Shown here: positions 28,047 through 38,243 of the stretch, piece after piece | How the letters are laid out: each line of letters begins with the position of its first letter | Position numbering within the stretch: the first letter of the stretch is position 1 | DNA from: Deltaproteobacteria bacterium | GTDB lineage: Bacteria > JADJOY01 | Length of the DNA stretch: 64,000 bases | Direction: 5' to 3' | Assembly (NCBI GenBank): GCA_016713535.1 | Contig: JADJOY010000032.1 | Coordinates: 51,027 to 115,026, forward strand | Notes under the pieces: generated by a model | The model's database searches: none | The model's input: only the letters and a program-made list of their open reading frames with translations | Told to the model about the DNA's origin: nothing | Translations under genes and position numbers: made by a program

Positions 28047-29203
28047 CCGCAGTTCGCCGACTGAATGGAAGCAAGGCGCGCCTCGAGCGGGTGCTGCGGG
28101 GCGCGGCGCTCGCGGCCGTCGCGGCGCTCGCGAGCGCCGTGCCCGCGCACGCGGCCGGCCCGGCGAGCAGCGGGGTGATCGAGCGGATCGCCGCGACCGT
28201 CGGCCCCGAGCCGATCCTCATGTCCGAGGTGCGGCGCAGCGCCGAGATCGTCGCCAAGGCGTCCGGCAACCCCCAGCCCATCGACGACGCGATGCTCGGC
28301 AAGGAGCTCGACGGGCTCATCGAGCGCGAGATCCTGCGCCAGCACATGCGCAAGGTCGGGATCAGCGTGAGCGACGCCGAGGTCCAGGACGCGCTCGAAG
28401 GGATGCTCGGGCGGTCGGGCGTCAAGCCCGACCAGATCGACGCGATGCTCGACAAGCAGGGGCTCTCGAAGGAGGAGTACCGCGACCGCATCCGCGCCGA
28501 GCTCGAGCGGCGACGGGTGGTCGACGTCGAGGTGCGGCCGCGCGTGGTGGTCGAGGAAGCCGACATCCAGAAGTACTACGCGGAGCACAAGGGCGAGCTC
28601 TCGGTCGCCGAGCGCGTCCACCTGCGCGACATCTACCTGCCCTACCCGCCGCTCGCCTCCGCCGAGGACAAGGCCGAGGTGATGGCCAAGGCCAAGGAGA
28701 TCAAGGCCAGCGCGGTCGCCGACCCGTCGATCTTCGGCAACCTCGCCAAGCGCTTCTCGAAGGGCCCCGGCGCGGAGGAGGGCGGAGACCTCGGCGTCTT
28801 CGAGCGCGGCAAGCTGCGCGCCGAGCTCGAGGAGGCGGCGTTTGCCCTCGGTGAGGGCGAGATCGGCGGCCCGGTCGAGTCCGGCGGTGGCCTGCACGTG
28901 CTCCAGGTCGAGGAGAAGCTCGCCGGCGGGGCGCCTCCCCTCGATCAGGTGAAGAGCTCGATCCGCGAGAAGCTCCTCGCCACCGCGCTCGAGCGCACCT
29001 ACCGGCGCTGGTACGAGCGGCTCCTCGAGGAGGCCCACGTCGCGCGCAAGGTCGATCTCCCGAGCGAGTTCAAGCTCGGTCCGACCGGACCGGTGACCTC
29101 CGGCGCACAGCCCGCGACCGGCGGCTCGACCGCGACGGTCCCCGACGCGCCCAAGGACCCGGTCACGCCCGCACCCGACGACCCGACCGCGCCGGTGCCC
29201 TGA
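28043..29203 (+). CDS. Periplasmic SurA-like peptidyl-prolyl isomerase/chaperone
   Basis: A 386-residue exported protein with a signal peptide ending near AHAA. A SurA N-like helical region (about 43-185, with AATVGPEPILMSEV) precedes one parvulin domain (about 190-300, including FGNLAKRFSKGPGAEEGGDLG and HVLQVEEK). The extreme C-terminus is a Pro/Thr/Ala-rich tail. SurA helps outer-membrane proteins fold; a single parvulin domain is normal for non-enteric homologues. GTG at 28043 overlaps the mfd stop (GTGA), so translation is coupled to mfd. Confidence 0.9.
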   Translation: MTAVRRLNGSKARLERVLRGAALAAVAALASAVPAHAAGPASSGVIERIAATVGPEPILMSEVRRSAEIVAKASGNPQPIDDAMLGKELDGLIEREILRQHMRKVGISVSDAEVQDALEGMLGRSGVKPDQIDAMLDKQGLSKEEYRDRIRAELERRRVVDVEVRPRVVVEEADIQKYYAEHKGELSVAERVHLRDIYLPYPPLASAEDKAEVMAKAKEIKASAVADPSIFGNLAKRFSKGPGAEEGGDLGVFERGKLRAELEEAAFALGEGEIGGPVESGGGLHVLQVEEKLAGGAPPLDQVKSSIREKLLATALERTYRRWYERLLEEAHVARKVDLPSEFKLGPTGPVTSGAQPATGGSTATVPDAPKDPVTPAPDDPTAPVP

Positions 29204-29205
29204 GC

Positions 29206-29952
29206 GGTCGCGAAGGATCGCGGCCCTCCAGCCCCTCGCGTGGAGGGCTGCGGTCCCTCGCAGCCGCGCCTGACGGTCGCGAAGGATCGCGACCCTCCAG
29301 CCCCTCGCGTGGAGGGCTGCGGTCCCTCGCAGCCGCGCCTGACGGTCGCGAAGGATCGCGACCCTCCAGCCCCTCGCGTGGAGGGCTGCGGTCCTCCAGC
29401 CCGCCTGGCGGTCGCGAAGGATCGCGACCCTCCAGCCCCTCGCGTGGAGGGCTGCGGTCCCTCGCAGCCGCGCCTGACGGTCGCGACGGATCGCGACCCT
29501 CCAGCCCCTCGCGTGGAGGGCTGCGGTCCCTCGCAGCCGCGCCTGACGGTCGCGACGGATCGGCCCTCCAGCCCCTCGCGTGGAGGGCTGCGGTCCCAGC
29601 CGGCGGCGGTCGCGAAGGATCGCGACCCTCCAGCCCCTCGCGTGGAGGGCTGCGGTCCCTCGCAGCCGCGCCTGGCGGTCGCGAAGGATCGCGACCCTCC
29701 AGCCCCTCGCGTGGAGGGCTGCGGCCCCTCGCAGCCGCGCCTGACGGTCGCGACGGATCGCGACCCTCCAGCCCCTCGCGTGGAGGGCTGCGGTCCCTCG
29801 CAGCCGCGCCTGACGGTCGCGACGGATCGCGACCCTCCAGCCCCTCGCGTGGAGGGCTGCGGTCCCTCGCAGCCGCGCCTGGCGGTCGCGAAGGATCGCG
29901 ACCCTCCAGCTCCTCGCGTGGTGGGCTGCGGCCCCTCGCAGCCGCGCCTGCG
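29206..29952. repeat. Tandem array of 69-bp units (about 11 copies)
   Basis: Eleven units start at 29206, 29275, 29344, 29410, 29479, 29548, 29608, 29677, 29746, 29815 and 29884; most are 69 bp, with one of 66 and one of 60. Each has three successive inverted repeats: GGTCGCGA/TCGCGACC with loop AGGA, CCCTCCA/TGGAGGG, and GGCTGCG/CGCAGCC. The array separates the convergent SurA and ArsC-like genes. Open frames through it on both strands are consequences of a 3n period. Related single hairpins occur near 560-600 and 41853-41872. Confidence 0.95.
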
Positions 29953-29953
29953 C

Positions 29954-30304
29954 TCACCTCACCCCGATCAGCCTCTCCCACGCCTCGGCCTTGAACCCGA
30001 CCGCCGCGGCCCGCCCATCGATCTCGAGCACGGGGCGCTTGATCAACATCGGGTCGCGGGCGAACGCGGCGCTCCACTGGGCGTCGCTCCAGCCGTCCTT
30101 CTCCAGCCCTAGCGCGCGGAACGAGCCGCCGCTCGTGTTGCGCAGCGCCTTGGCGCCGAGGGCACCCACCCAGGCGTCCACCTGCGCCGCGCTGGGCGGT
30201 GACTCGCGCAGGTCCACCCACGCATGCTCGGTTCCCGCGCGGTGAGCCGCGCGCGCCTTGCGGCAGGTGTCGCAGCTCGGGATGCCGTGGAGCGTGATCG
30301 TCAT
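29954..30304 (-). CDS. ArsC/Spx family protein
   Basis: A 116-residue thioredoxin-fold protein of the ArsC/Spx/YffB group. The N-terminal GIPSCDTC places C11 and C14 in a CxxC pair. The block ALRNTSGGSFRALGL and the RDPMLIKRPVLEIDG segment near the end are family hallmarks. Arsenate reduction is not assured, since no ars genes are near and YffB-like members have other roles. It is the last gene of a VOC-LpxH-ArsC operon; its ATG overlaps the LpxH stop (ATGA). Confidence 0.88.
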   Translation of the reverse strand: MTITLHGIPSCDTCRKARAAHRAGTEHAWVDLRESPPSAAQVDAWVGALGAKALRNTSGGSFRALGLEKDGWSDAQWSAAFARDPMLIKRPVLEIDGRAAAVGFKAEAWERLIGVR

Positions 30305-31077
30305 CGGTTCCTCGCGGCGGGCGGTGCCGCCTCGGGTGCCAGCTCGTAGAGGTGGACGCCGGTCGCGTTGATCCGCGCCCAGGTCGCGCGTCCGTCGGGC
30401 GGCCAGTAGCCGGTGTTGAGGTAGAGCCCGGTGCGTCCGCCGGCGGCGACCACCTCGGCGCGCTCGGGCTGGTGGGTGTGGCCGATCACCACCACGTCCG
30501 CGCCGCGCGCCACGCGCTCGCGCGCGTAGGCGTGGCTGAGCTCGCGGATCGGGTCGTTCTTGCGCGCGGTGAAGCCGCGCGACTTCTTGCTCGCGCGCTC
30601 TCCGATCGCGACCGCCACCTCGGCGGGCGCCACGCGCTCGAGCCACCGCACCAGCGGCGTGCGCAAGAGCCAGCGCAGGAACAGGTAGCCGCGGTCGCCG
30701 GGGTTGACGAGGTCGCCGTGCGAGAGGTTCACGCATCGCCCCGCGACGCTCACCACCCGCTCGCCGGTGAAGGTGTCGAGTCCGAGCGCGTCGCGGAAGT
30801 GCGGCTCGAGGTAGAGGTCGTGGTTGCCCTCGCAATAGAGCACGGTGGTGCCACGCGCGCGGATCGCCGCGAGCGCCGCGATCACGTCGCCGAAGCGCTC
30901 CGCGAGCAGCTCGTTGGCGGCGATCCAGAAGTCGAAGAGATCGCCGAGCACCACCAGCAGGTCCACCTCGCGCGGCAACGCCCGCAGGAACGCGAGTGCG
31001 GCGCGGTAGCGCGGCTCGTCGCGGTTCCACAGGTGCAGGTCGCTGATCACGACCGCATCGCGGAACTCAGCCGTCAT
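30301..31077 (-). CDS. lpxH: UDP-2,3-diacylglucosamine diphosphatase-like metallophosphatase
   Basis: A 258-residue peripheral membrane phosphoesterase. Metal motifs are in order: SDLHLW, GDLFDFW, EGNHD, HGD, and GHTHQPE. SDLHLW followed by GDLFDFW and the helical insert after HGDLVNPGD match LpxH/YbbF-like enzymes, which split UDP-2,3-diacylglucosamine in lipid A synthesis. Without other lpx genes nearby the exact role stays probable. The start at 31077 overlaps the end of the VOC gene by 11 bases. Confidence 0.82.
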   Translation of the reverse strand: MTAEFRDAVVISDLHLWNRDEPRYRAALAFLRALPREVDLLVVLGDLFDFWIAANELLAERFGDVIAALAAIRARGTTVLYCEGNHDLYLEPHFRDALGLDTFTGERVVSVAGRCVNLSHGDLVNPGDRGYLFLRWLLRTPLVRWLERVAPAEVAVAIGERASKKSRGFTARKNDPIRELSHAYARERVARGADVVVIGHTHQPERAEVVAAGGRTGLYLNTGYWPPDGRATWARINATGVHLYELAPEAAPPAARNR

Positions 31078-31489
31078 AGGCGCGCACTTCGACGACGTTG
31101 CCGTCCGGGTCCTGGAAGTAAAACGACGCCGTCGAGAGCCCGCGCGCGCCGAACGACGGCACCGGCACCTCGGTGACGGCGACGCCACGCGCGGCCAGGC
31201 GCGCGCGCAGGCCCTCGAGCTCGGCCCGGGTCATCGCCAGGCACACGTGGTTGAGGCGCCCTCCCGCGGCGGGCTCGCCCTGCTCACCGGTGAACGCCCG
31301 CACCACCTCCGCGCTCCCCCGCGCCATCAGGTCGACGAGCGTGCGCTCGCCGACCCTGCCGCTCGGAAACGGCGCCTCGCCGCGCGCGAACTCCTCGCCC
31401 CGCACCGCGACCAGCCCGACGACGTCGACGTAGAACGCGAGCGCGCGCGACGGGTCGTCCACCCACAGCACCACGTGATCGATGTCCAT
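31067..31489 (-). CDS. VOC family (glyoxalase/bleomycin resistance-like) protein
   Basis: A 140-residue protein with the paired beta-alpha-beta-beta-beta fold of the vicinal oxygen chelate superfamily. His4 in MDIDHVVLWVDD, LNHVCLAM in the middle and the terminal SFYFQDPDGNVVEVRAYDG (residues 121-139, landmark) give the metal-binding His/Glu pattern. GGGGAG precedes the ATG. It is the first gene of a three-gene overlapping operon. Substrate unknown. Confidence 0.9.
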   Translation of the reverse strand: MDIDHVVLWVDDPSRALAFYVDVVGLVAVRGEEFARGEAPFPSGRVGERTLVDLMARGSAEVVRAFTGEQGEPAAGGRLNHVCLAMTRAELEGLRARLAARGVAVTEVPVPSFGARGLSTASFYFQDPDGNVVEVRAYDG

Positions 31490-31600
31490 CGGCTCCCCGG
31501 CGCCGCGCGACGTTCCTTGAGAACGCTCGCGCGGACACGCGATGTTTGGCGCATCGGCCCGGCGCGCGCCAACCCCCGGGAACCGAACCTCGCCTCCTCC

Positions 31601-33416
31601 GTGACCGACACCGCCACGCCGGCCCCCGCGACCCCGCGAGCGCGGCTCGGCGCGAGTGCCGCGCTCCTGTTCGTGCTCGCCACGACCGCGTTCCGCTGGG
31701 GCGGAGCGCATCCCGACCTCGGCGACACCATCCCCACCCGGCTGCTCGCCGCCAGCATCGTGCGCGATCACGACCTCGACCTCGACGAGCTCCCCGGCGT
31801 CGACGTCACGGACCCGCCCTACTTCCTCAAGTCCAGCGGCGGCCACGTGTACTCGCGGTTCCCCCCCGGCCGCGCGTTCCTGCTGGTGCCGGTCTACGCG
31901 CTCGCCGACGCCCTCGGCGTGCCGGTCCTCACCGACGAGGACGCGCGCCGCGCCCTCGCGCGCTGGCTCGGCGCGCTCGCCTGCGCCGCCACCGTCACGA
32001 TCATCTACGTCACCCTCGCGCGCCTCGGTCCGCGCCGGCGGGCCCTCGCCACCGCGGTCGTCGCCGGGTTCGGCACCGCGGTGTGGCCGGTCGCGGCGCA
32101 GGACGTGTGGCAGCACACCTTCGGATTGCCGCTGGTGGCGTGGTGCGTCGCGATCCTCGAGCGAGCGTGGCGCGACGAGCGGCCCCGCCTCGGCTGGATC
32201 GGCGTCCCGCTCGGGATGCTCGTGCTCATCCGCACGCCCAGCACCTTGTTCGCGGGCGCCCTGGCGCTGGCGGCGCTGATCCGCGACCGCCGCGCGCTCG
32301 GCTGGGTGGTGCTCGGCGCGGCCCCGGCGATGGCCGCGCTGCTCGCCTACAACGGCGCCATCTTCCACCACCCGCTCGGTGCCTACGCCGACGCCGCGGC
32401 GCGGGTCTCGCCTTGGGCATGGCCCCCGAGGGGATCGCGGGCTGCTGGTGAGCCCGTCGCACGGCCTCTTCCTCTATTCGCCGGTCGCGGCGCTGGCGCT
32501 CCTCGGCCTCGGCCGCGGCGCCGACCCCGCGACCTTCGCGCTGCGCGCCTGCTACGCGCTCGCGTTCGTGGCACTGCTCGTGGTCCACGCGGCGAGCGGT
32601 TCCTACGCGGCGGGCTACCCGATCGTCGCGACCTGGCACGGTGGCTGGACGTGGGGACCGCGCTACCTGCTCGAGAGCGTGCCGCTGGTCACGATGCTGG
32701 CGTGGTACGGCTTCGGACGGATCGCCGCGCGACGCTCGGCGCGCATCCTCGTGGGGCTCGCGGCGGCGTGCTCGATCGCCGTCAACGCCGCCCCCTTCTA
32801 TCTCGGCTGGACGAGCTGGTTCGCGAGCCCCGACGTCGACTTCTGCCCGAGCCGGCTGTGGAGCTGGCGCGACAACCCCGTCGCGGCGCTGGTGTGGGGC
32901 CTCGACCCCGCCAACGCGTGCCGGCCCCTGCGCGTGACCGAGCCGCCCTTCGATCCGGCGCGCACCGAGCTCACCTTCCGCGGGCCCGGCGGGGGGGCGT
33001 GGCTCCCGCGCGGCTGGCACAAGCGTCACTGGCCGTGGCAGGCCCATGCCGGCGGCGCCGAGGCGGAGATCGAGATCCCGGCGGCGGCGCGCGCGACGCT
33101 CTCGCGCATCGAGCTGCGGCTGCGCTCGGCGCTACCCGCCGAGGTGCCACAGCGGGTGTGGGTGGACCTCGACGGCGGCGGCGGGCGCACCCTCGCCCTC
33201 GGCGCCGAGCCCACCGACGTCACCGTCGAGCTCCCGTCCGGCTCGCGCGCGCCCGACGAACAGCCCGTCCGCGTCCGCCTCCGGTTCGCCCACTGGCGCG
33301 CACGGACGTGGCGCGAGATCATGCGCGAGCACCGGCTCGGCACCGAGTGGGACGTCCGCCAGGACGCGGTGATCCTCGACCGCCTGACGCTGATCCACGA
33401 CCCGCCGCCACCGTGA
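31601..33416 (+). CDS. GT-C-like polytopic membrane protein (frame breaks near 32403 and 32440)
   Basis: One long gene is read across three frames, each break fitting one missing G in a GGG run. The N-terminal ~265 codons contain an exposed VYSRFPPGRAFLLVP segment and many hydrophobic helices. After two shifts (bridge GLALGMAPEGIAG) the protein continues as LLVSPSHGLFLYSPVAALALLG, then GGWTWGPRYLLESVPLVTML. The last part is a soluble beta-rich domain. The pattern fits polyprenyl-phosphate-dependent glycosyltransferases of the GT-C fold or relatives, but catalytic residues were not assigned. GTG at 31601 is a tentative start; no strong ribosome site is visible. Confidence 0.7.
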
Positions 33417-33497
33417 CCACTCGCCGCGGCGCTGTGGGCGTCGGCGAGTGCCGGGTGTAGCTCGGAGCCGGCGTCGAGCGCCTCGCCGGCCGAGGGC

Positions 33498-35434
33498 GTG
33501 GAGCGCATCACCCGCTCGCTCCCAGGCGGCGCGTCCGGCCTCGCGACCGGCGAGTTCACCAGGCCTTCGATCGAGTACCCGCCGATCCCTCTCGAGCCGA
33601 GCTTCACCCACGTGCTCACCTTCACGATGGAGCCGATGGCGCCGCCGACGCGCAGCGCGATCCGCACCAACGGCCCACTGATCGTGTTCACCGATGACCT
33701 CGACGTGGTGGTGTTCTCGCCCGTCGACCACCCCTTCGAGACCTTGGTGTGGCTCGCCGACGGCGCGCTCCACTCCGGGCTCGAAGGCGAGCTCGACACC
33801 GTGCCGCCCGGCTTCACCCACGAGTTCCTGGTGGTCCGCGGCCGCGGCATCAACGCGACGATGGAGCGCTGGGGGCGGCGCTGCGCGAGCGCCTCGGCCG
33901 CGCGGTCCCCGACCGCTACGCGGACACCGGCCTCGCCCGCCTCGGCTACTGGACCGACAACGGCGCGATCTACTACTACGCGACCGCGCCCGGCCTGAAC
34001 GAGGCCGACACCTTGCTCACCGTCAAGCGCGACGCCGACTCCCGCGGCATCCCGTTCGGCTACGTGCAGCTCGACTCGTGGTGGTACTTCAAGGAGGCGA
34101 GCGCCACCGGTCCGTTCGGCGGCCTCACCAGCTGGCAGCCGCAGCCGTGGATGTTCCCGGACGGGCTCGACTCGTTCCAGCGCGACCTCGGGCTGCCGCT
34201 GGTCCTCCACAACCGCTGGTTCGCGCCCGAGAACGCCTACACGGACAGCTACGAGTTCGTGCAGGGCGGCGGCGACCCGGCGATGGCGTTCCCCACCGGG
34301 CGCGGCGTGTTCGACGAATTCATGGCGGACGCCAAGAGCTGGGGAGCGGTCACGTACGAGCAGGACTGGCTCATGGCCCAGTTCTGGGGCGTGCGGTGGC
34401 TGCGAGAGGATCTCGGCCGCGCCGAGGCATGGATGGACGACCTGACCGGGGCGGCGAGCGCCGCCGGCCTCACGGTGCAGCTCTGCATGCCCGGTCCGGG
34501 CCACTTCCTCGACGCCGGACGGCACCCGGCGGTCACCACCGCGCGGGTCTCGATCGACTACCTCGCGGGGGCACCCAAGACGATGTACTGGCCGCAGTTC
34601 CACACCACCAGCCTGCTCGCCGCGGCGGTCGGGGTGTGGCCGTTCAAGGACAACTTCCTGAGCGCGCCCGGCCAGCGCGACCTCTTCGACGAAGCGCAGA
34701 ACGATCAAGAGGCGCTGGTCAGCGCGCTGAGCGGCGGCATGGTCGGCGCGGGCGACGGAATCGGCGCGGCCAGCGCAACGCGCCTGCTGCGCACCTGCCG
34801 CGCCGACGGCGTGCTCCTGAAGCCGGATCGCCCGGCGACCCCGCTCGACGCGATGTTCCTGCCCCACCAGCGGCCCTACACCGTGACCACGACCTCGCGC
34901 CGCGACGGGCTCGGGACCTGGACCTATCTGGCGGCCTACGCGCTGTGGCGGGGCGACGACGTGCGCCGGTTCCTGGACGGGCTCTTCGCCGTCATCGACT
35001 ACGGCCGTCCCATCGACGACATGTTCGTGCTCCCCGAGGCGCTCACCGACTGGTCGGTCGACCTGGCGGGCGACCTCGGCATCCACGAGCCGGTGGTGGC
35101 TTACGACTGGCGACGGGGGACCGCCCAGGTGGTCGAGGGCACGCTCGCACTCGAGCCGCGCGGCAAAGCGTTCGACTACGACTACCTCGTGCTCGCGCCG
35201 ATCCTGCCCAACGGGCTCGCGTTGATCGGCGAGCCCGGCAAGTTCGTCACCCTCGCCGACCGGCGGTTCCGTGCCGTGGAGGTCGCCGCAGACGCGCTCC
35301 TGGTCTCGCTCGAGGGAGCCGCGAGTGAGGCCGTGCAGGTGGTGGCGTTCGACACCCACACCGGGCGCCTGCTCGAGCCCGCCGGGGTGACGCTCGCTGC
35401 CGACGGCACGGGCCGGGTCCGCCTCTCGCGCTGA
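33498..35434 (+). CDS. Glycoside-hydrolase-like secreted protein (frame break at 33871-33875)
   Basis: A ~645-codon gene split by one missing G in a run of five. The N-terminal frame ends ...INATMERWG and the next frame goes on RYADTGLARLGYWTDNGAIYYY. The later sequence GYVQLDSWWYFKEA, LVLHNRWFAPENAY and VTYEQDWL resembles TIM-barrel glycosidases such as clan GH-D, with acidic residues at strand ends, but no family is certain. Upstream of the GTG at 33498 the same frame encodes a lipoprotein-like signal (LWASASAGCSSEP, 33432-33470), so the true start may lie near 33413, overlapping the preceding stop. Substrate unknown. Confidence 0.6.
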
Positions 35435-35656
35435 CGGTCGCCGGACGGGGTGCCCGCTACTCCAGGGTAACCCTGCCCCCAGGATCAAGATGGGCCGTGG
35501 CGGTCTCGGCGCAGCCCATCACGATCGTCAGCAGCCACCCCACAGACGCACCTTCGCGTTCCAGCGCCTGGAATCTTTCGGTATTCTCTTACGTAACAAC
35601 GCCATTGACCGGCATGTTTTTCATCGAGGGTCCGGCGCGCGCGCACGGCACCCAAT

Positions 35657-38206
35657 TTGCGGACCACGACGGACGTGCCCCTGGAATCTCCCCACCCGCC
35701 CAAGCCCGCCTCGCGGCCGGACGCCCCACCGCTGGCTCGTCGTCCGGTCGCCGAGACGGACGCAACCGCCGCTCGCCTCGAGACGGCGCTGCGCTCGTCT
35801 CACATCGCGCTCCTCGAGTGGGACCTCACGAGCGGCGACCTGGTGGTGACCCCCGGGTGGGCCCGCCAGCTCGGCTACGCGGAGCGCGAGCTGCCGAGCG
35901 ATCTGCGCGAGTGGTCCGACCTGGTCCACCCCGACGACCGCGAGCGGGTGCTCGAGACCGTCGCGGCGTTCTGGCAGCGCCCGTGGGGCGACGGCCGCCT
36001 CGAGTTCCGCATGCGGCACGCGGACGGCTCGTGGCGCTGGTCGCTCATCCAGGGCTCGGCGATCACCGACGCCGAGGGCCGAACCCGACGGATCGTCGCC
36101 GAGCGCGTCGACATCACCGAGCGCAAGCGTGGCGAGGCGCTCATCGCCGGCCAGGCCGAGGTGCTCGAGGAGGTCGCGAGCGGCGCCCCTCTCACCGACA
36201 CCCTGAACTCGCTGGTGCGTCTCATCGAGAGCCAGGAGGAGGGTGTCCGCGCCTCGGTGCTGCTCCTCGCGCCCGACGGCCAGCACCTCCGCCACGGCGC
36301 GGCGCCGAGCCTGCCGGAGGCCTACAACCGCGCCATCGACGGCATCGCCATCGGTGAAGGCGTGGGCTCGTGTGGCACCGCCGCCTTCCGCCGCGCGCCC
36401 GTGGTCGTCGCCGACGTCGAGACCGATCCGCTGTGGAAGAACTACCGGGATCTGGCCCGCGCTCACGGCCTGCGTGCGTGCTGGTCCACCCCGATCTTCG
36501 ACCGCGAGCGCCGGGTGCTGGGCACGTTCGCGCTCTACCACGGGGTGCCCACCCTTCCCGCCGAGCACCACCGCGCGCTGGTCGAGAGTGCCTGCCACGT
36601 CGCGGCGATCGCGATCGTGCGCCGACGCGAAGAGGAGGCGCTGCGCGAGAGCGAGGCGCAGCTAGCCTCCGCCCAAGCCCAGGCGCGCCTCGGCAGCTGG
36701 GTGCTCGATCTGACGACCCGCACCGGCACCTGGTCGACGGAGATGTTCCGGCTCTTCGACCTCGACCCGGCGCAGGGCTCCCCGCCGCTCGACGCGTTCC
36801 TCGAGCTTCTCCACCCCGACGACCTGGCGACCTTGCGCGAGCAGCAGGACCGCGCGCTCGCGACCCGCGCACCGGTCACCGTCGAATACCGCAGCCACCC
36901 GAGCCGACCGCCCGTGCGTCACTTCCGCGCTCAGATCTCGGTGGCCGAGGGCGAGCCCGAGCTACCGCGCCGGCTCACGGGCACCGTCCTCGACATCAGC
37001 GACATCAAGCACATGGAGCTCGAGCTGCGCGAGCGCGAGGCGCAGATCCTCCAGGCCCAGAAGCTCGAGAGCCTGGGCCGGCTCGCCGCCGGAGTGGCGC
37101 ACGACTTCAACAACGTGTTGACCGTGATCACCGCGGCCACCGAGCTCGCGCTCGCCGGCGTCACGCCGGACGAGCGGCTGCGCGCCGACATGGGTGCGAT
37201 CGCGGACGCCGCCAAGCGCGGCGCCGACATCACCCGCCAGCTGCTGATGTTCGCGCGCAAGCAGACCGCGGATCCCGTGGCGCTCGACGCGAACCAGGCG
37301 ATCCGCTCGCTGTCCAAGATGCTGGGACGGCTGGTCGGCGAGGACGTGCGCATCGTGACACAGCTCGCGCCCGGCGAGCTCACGCTCAAGATCGACCCCA
37401 TCCACTTCGACCAGGTGCTGGTGAACCTCGTCACCAACGCGCGTGATGCGATGGGCGAGCACGGCGTCATCACCCTCGAGACGTATACCCGGACCGTCGT
37501 CGCCGGCGATCCCGGTGGCCCCGAGCACGCCGCGCCCGGCGACTACGTCGCGGTGAGCGTCGCCGACTCCGGCGCCGGCATCGACGAGCAGGTCCGCAGC
37601 CGGATCTTCGAGCCCTTCTTCACCACCAAGCCCCGCGAGCTCGGCACCGGGCTCGGCCTCGCGCTGGTCTCGGGGATCGTCGCCAAGCAAGGCGGCTTCA
37701 TCGAGGTACGCAGCGAGAAGGGCTCGGGCTCGCGCTTCTGCCTGTATTTCCCACGCTGGGACGGCGCCTGCCCCGGCGCGCCTCAGCGCGCCAGCCCCGC
37801 CCGCCAGCGAGGCGGCGAGACCGTGCTGGTCGCCGAGGACGACCCCATGCTGCTCCACCTCGTGGAGCGGACGCTGCGCTCGTTCGGCTATCGCGTGATC
37901 GGAGTCGAGAGCGCGATGGCGGCGCGCGAACGTAGCCGCAGCGAGCCCGGCGCGATCGACATCCTGCTCACGGACACGGTGATGCCCGTGCTCGACGGCA
38001 AGAAGCTCTACCGGAGCCTCGTGAGCGAGCGCCCCGACCTCGCGGTGCTCTTCATGTCGGGGTACCCGCTCGACGAGCTGGTGCGCCGCGAGCTGCTCAC
38101 CGAGGTCGACCCGTTCCTGCAGAAGCCCTTCACGCCGACGATGCTGGCCGAGCGCATCCGCGACATCCTCGACGCCACCGTTGCAACCCGCAAGGGGTTG
38201 CCCTGA
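35657..38206 (+). CDS. Hybrid sensor histidine kinase (PAS-GAF-PAS-HisKA-HATPase-REC)
   Basis: An 849-residue cytosolic hybrid kinase with no transmembrane helix. It has a PAS/PAC domain at about 45-158, a GAF domain at about 165-325, a second PAS at about 335-450 and HisKA with phospho-acceptor His482 (AGVAHDFNNVLTVI). A HATPase follows (NLVTNARDAM N-box, DSGAGI, FFTTKPRELGTGLGLALV). A receiver domain forms the C-terminus, with the likely phospho-Asp in LLTDTVMP. The TTG at 35657 is an uncertain start; a GTG at 35675 is also possible. No response regulator is adjacent. A perfect palindrome TTACGTAA lies ~60 bases upstream. Confidence 0.93.
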   Translation: MRTTTDVPLESPHPPKPASRPDAPPLARRPVAETDATAARLETALRSSHIALLEWDLTSGDLVVTPGWARQLGYAERELPSDLREWSDLVHPDDRERVLETVAAFWQRPWGDGRLEFRMRHADGSWRWSLIQGSAITDAEGRTRRIVAERVDITERKRGEALIAGQAEVLEEVASGAPLTDTLNSLVRLIESQEEGVRASVLLLAPDGQHLRHGAAPSLPEAYNRAIDGIAIGEGVGSCGTAAFRRAPVVVADVETDPLWKNYRDLARAHGLRACWSTPIFDRERRVLGTFALYHGVPTLPAEHHRALVESACHVAAIAIVRRREEEALRESEAQLASAQAQARLGSWVLDLTTRTGTWSTEMFRLFDLDPAQGSPPLDAFLELLHPDDLATLREQQDRALATRAPVTVEYRSHPSRPPVRHFRAQISVAEGEPELPRRLTGTVLDISDIKHMELELREREAQILQAQKLESLGRLAAGVAHDFNNVLTVITAATELALAGVTPDERLRADMGAIADAAKRGADITRQLLMFARKQTADPVALDANQAIRSLSKMLGRLVGEDVRIVTQLAPGELTLKIDPIHFDQVLVNLVTNARDAMGEHGVITLETYTRTVVAGDPGGPEHAAPGDYVAVSVADSGAGIDEQVRSRIFEPFFTTKPRELGTGLGLALVSGIVAKQGGFIEVRSEKGSGSRFCLYFPRWDGACPGAPQRASPARQRGGETVLVAEDDPMLLHLVERTLRSFGYRVIGVESAMAARERSRSEPGAIDILLTDTVMPVLDGKKLYRSLVSERPDLAVLFMSGYPLDELVRRELLTEVDPFLQKPFTPTMLAERIRDILDATVATRKGLP

Positions 38207-38243
38207 TCCACCCCGGAGCGGCGCCCCACGCCCCCACCCGACC

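Noticed and set aside
29206-29952. Possible CRISPR array
   Set aside because: The whole 69-bp unit repeats with no variable spacer, and no cas gene is present.
29163-30221. Open frames through the 69-bp array that look like an Arg/Pro/Gly repeat protein
   Set aside because: Open on both strands, hairpin structure explains the pattern, and neighbouring genes end exactly at the array borders.
33026-35488. 820-codon minus-strand frame opposite the glycosidase-like gene
   Set aside because: The plus strand gives aromatic, motif-bearing protein on both sides of a single indel; the minus frame is Arg/His/Gly-rich without domains.
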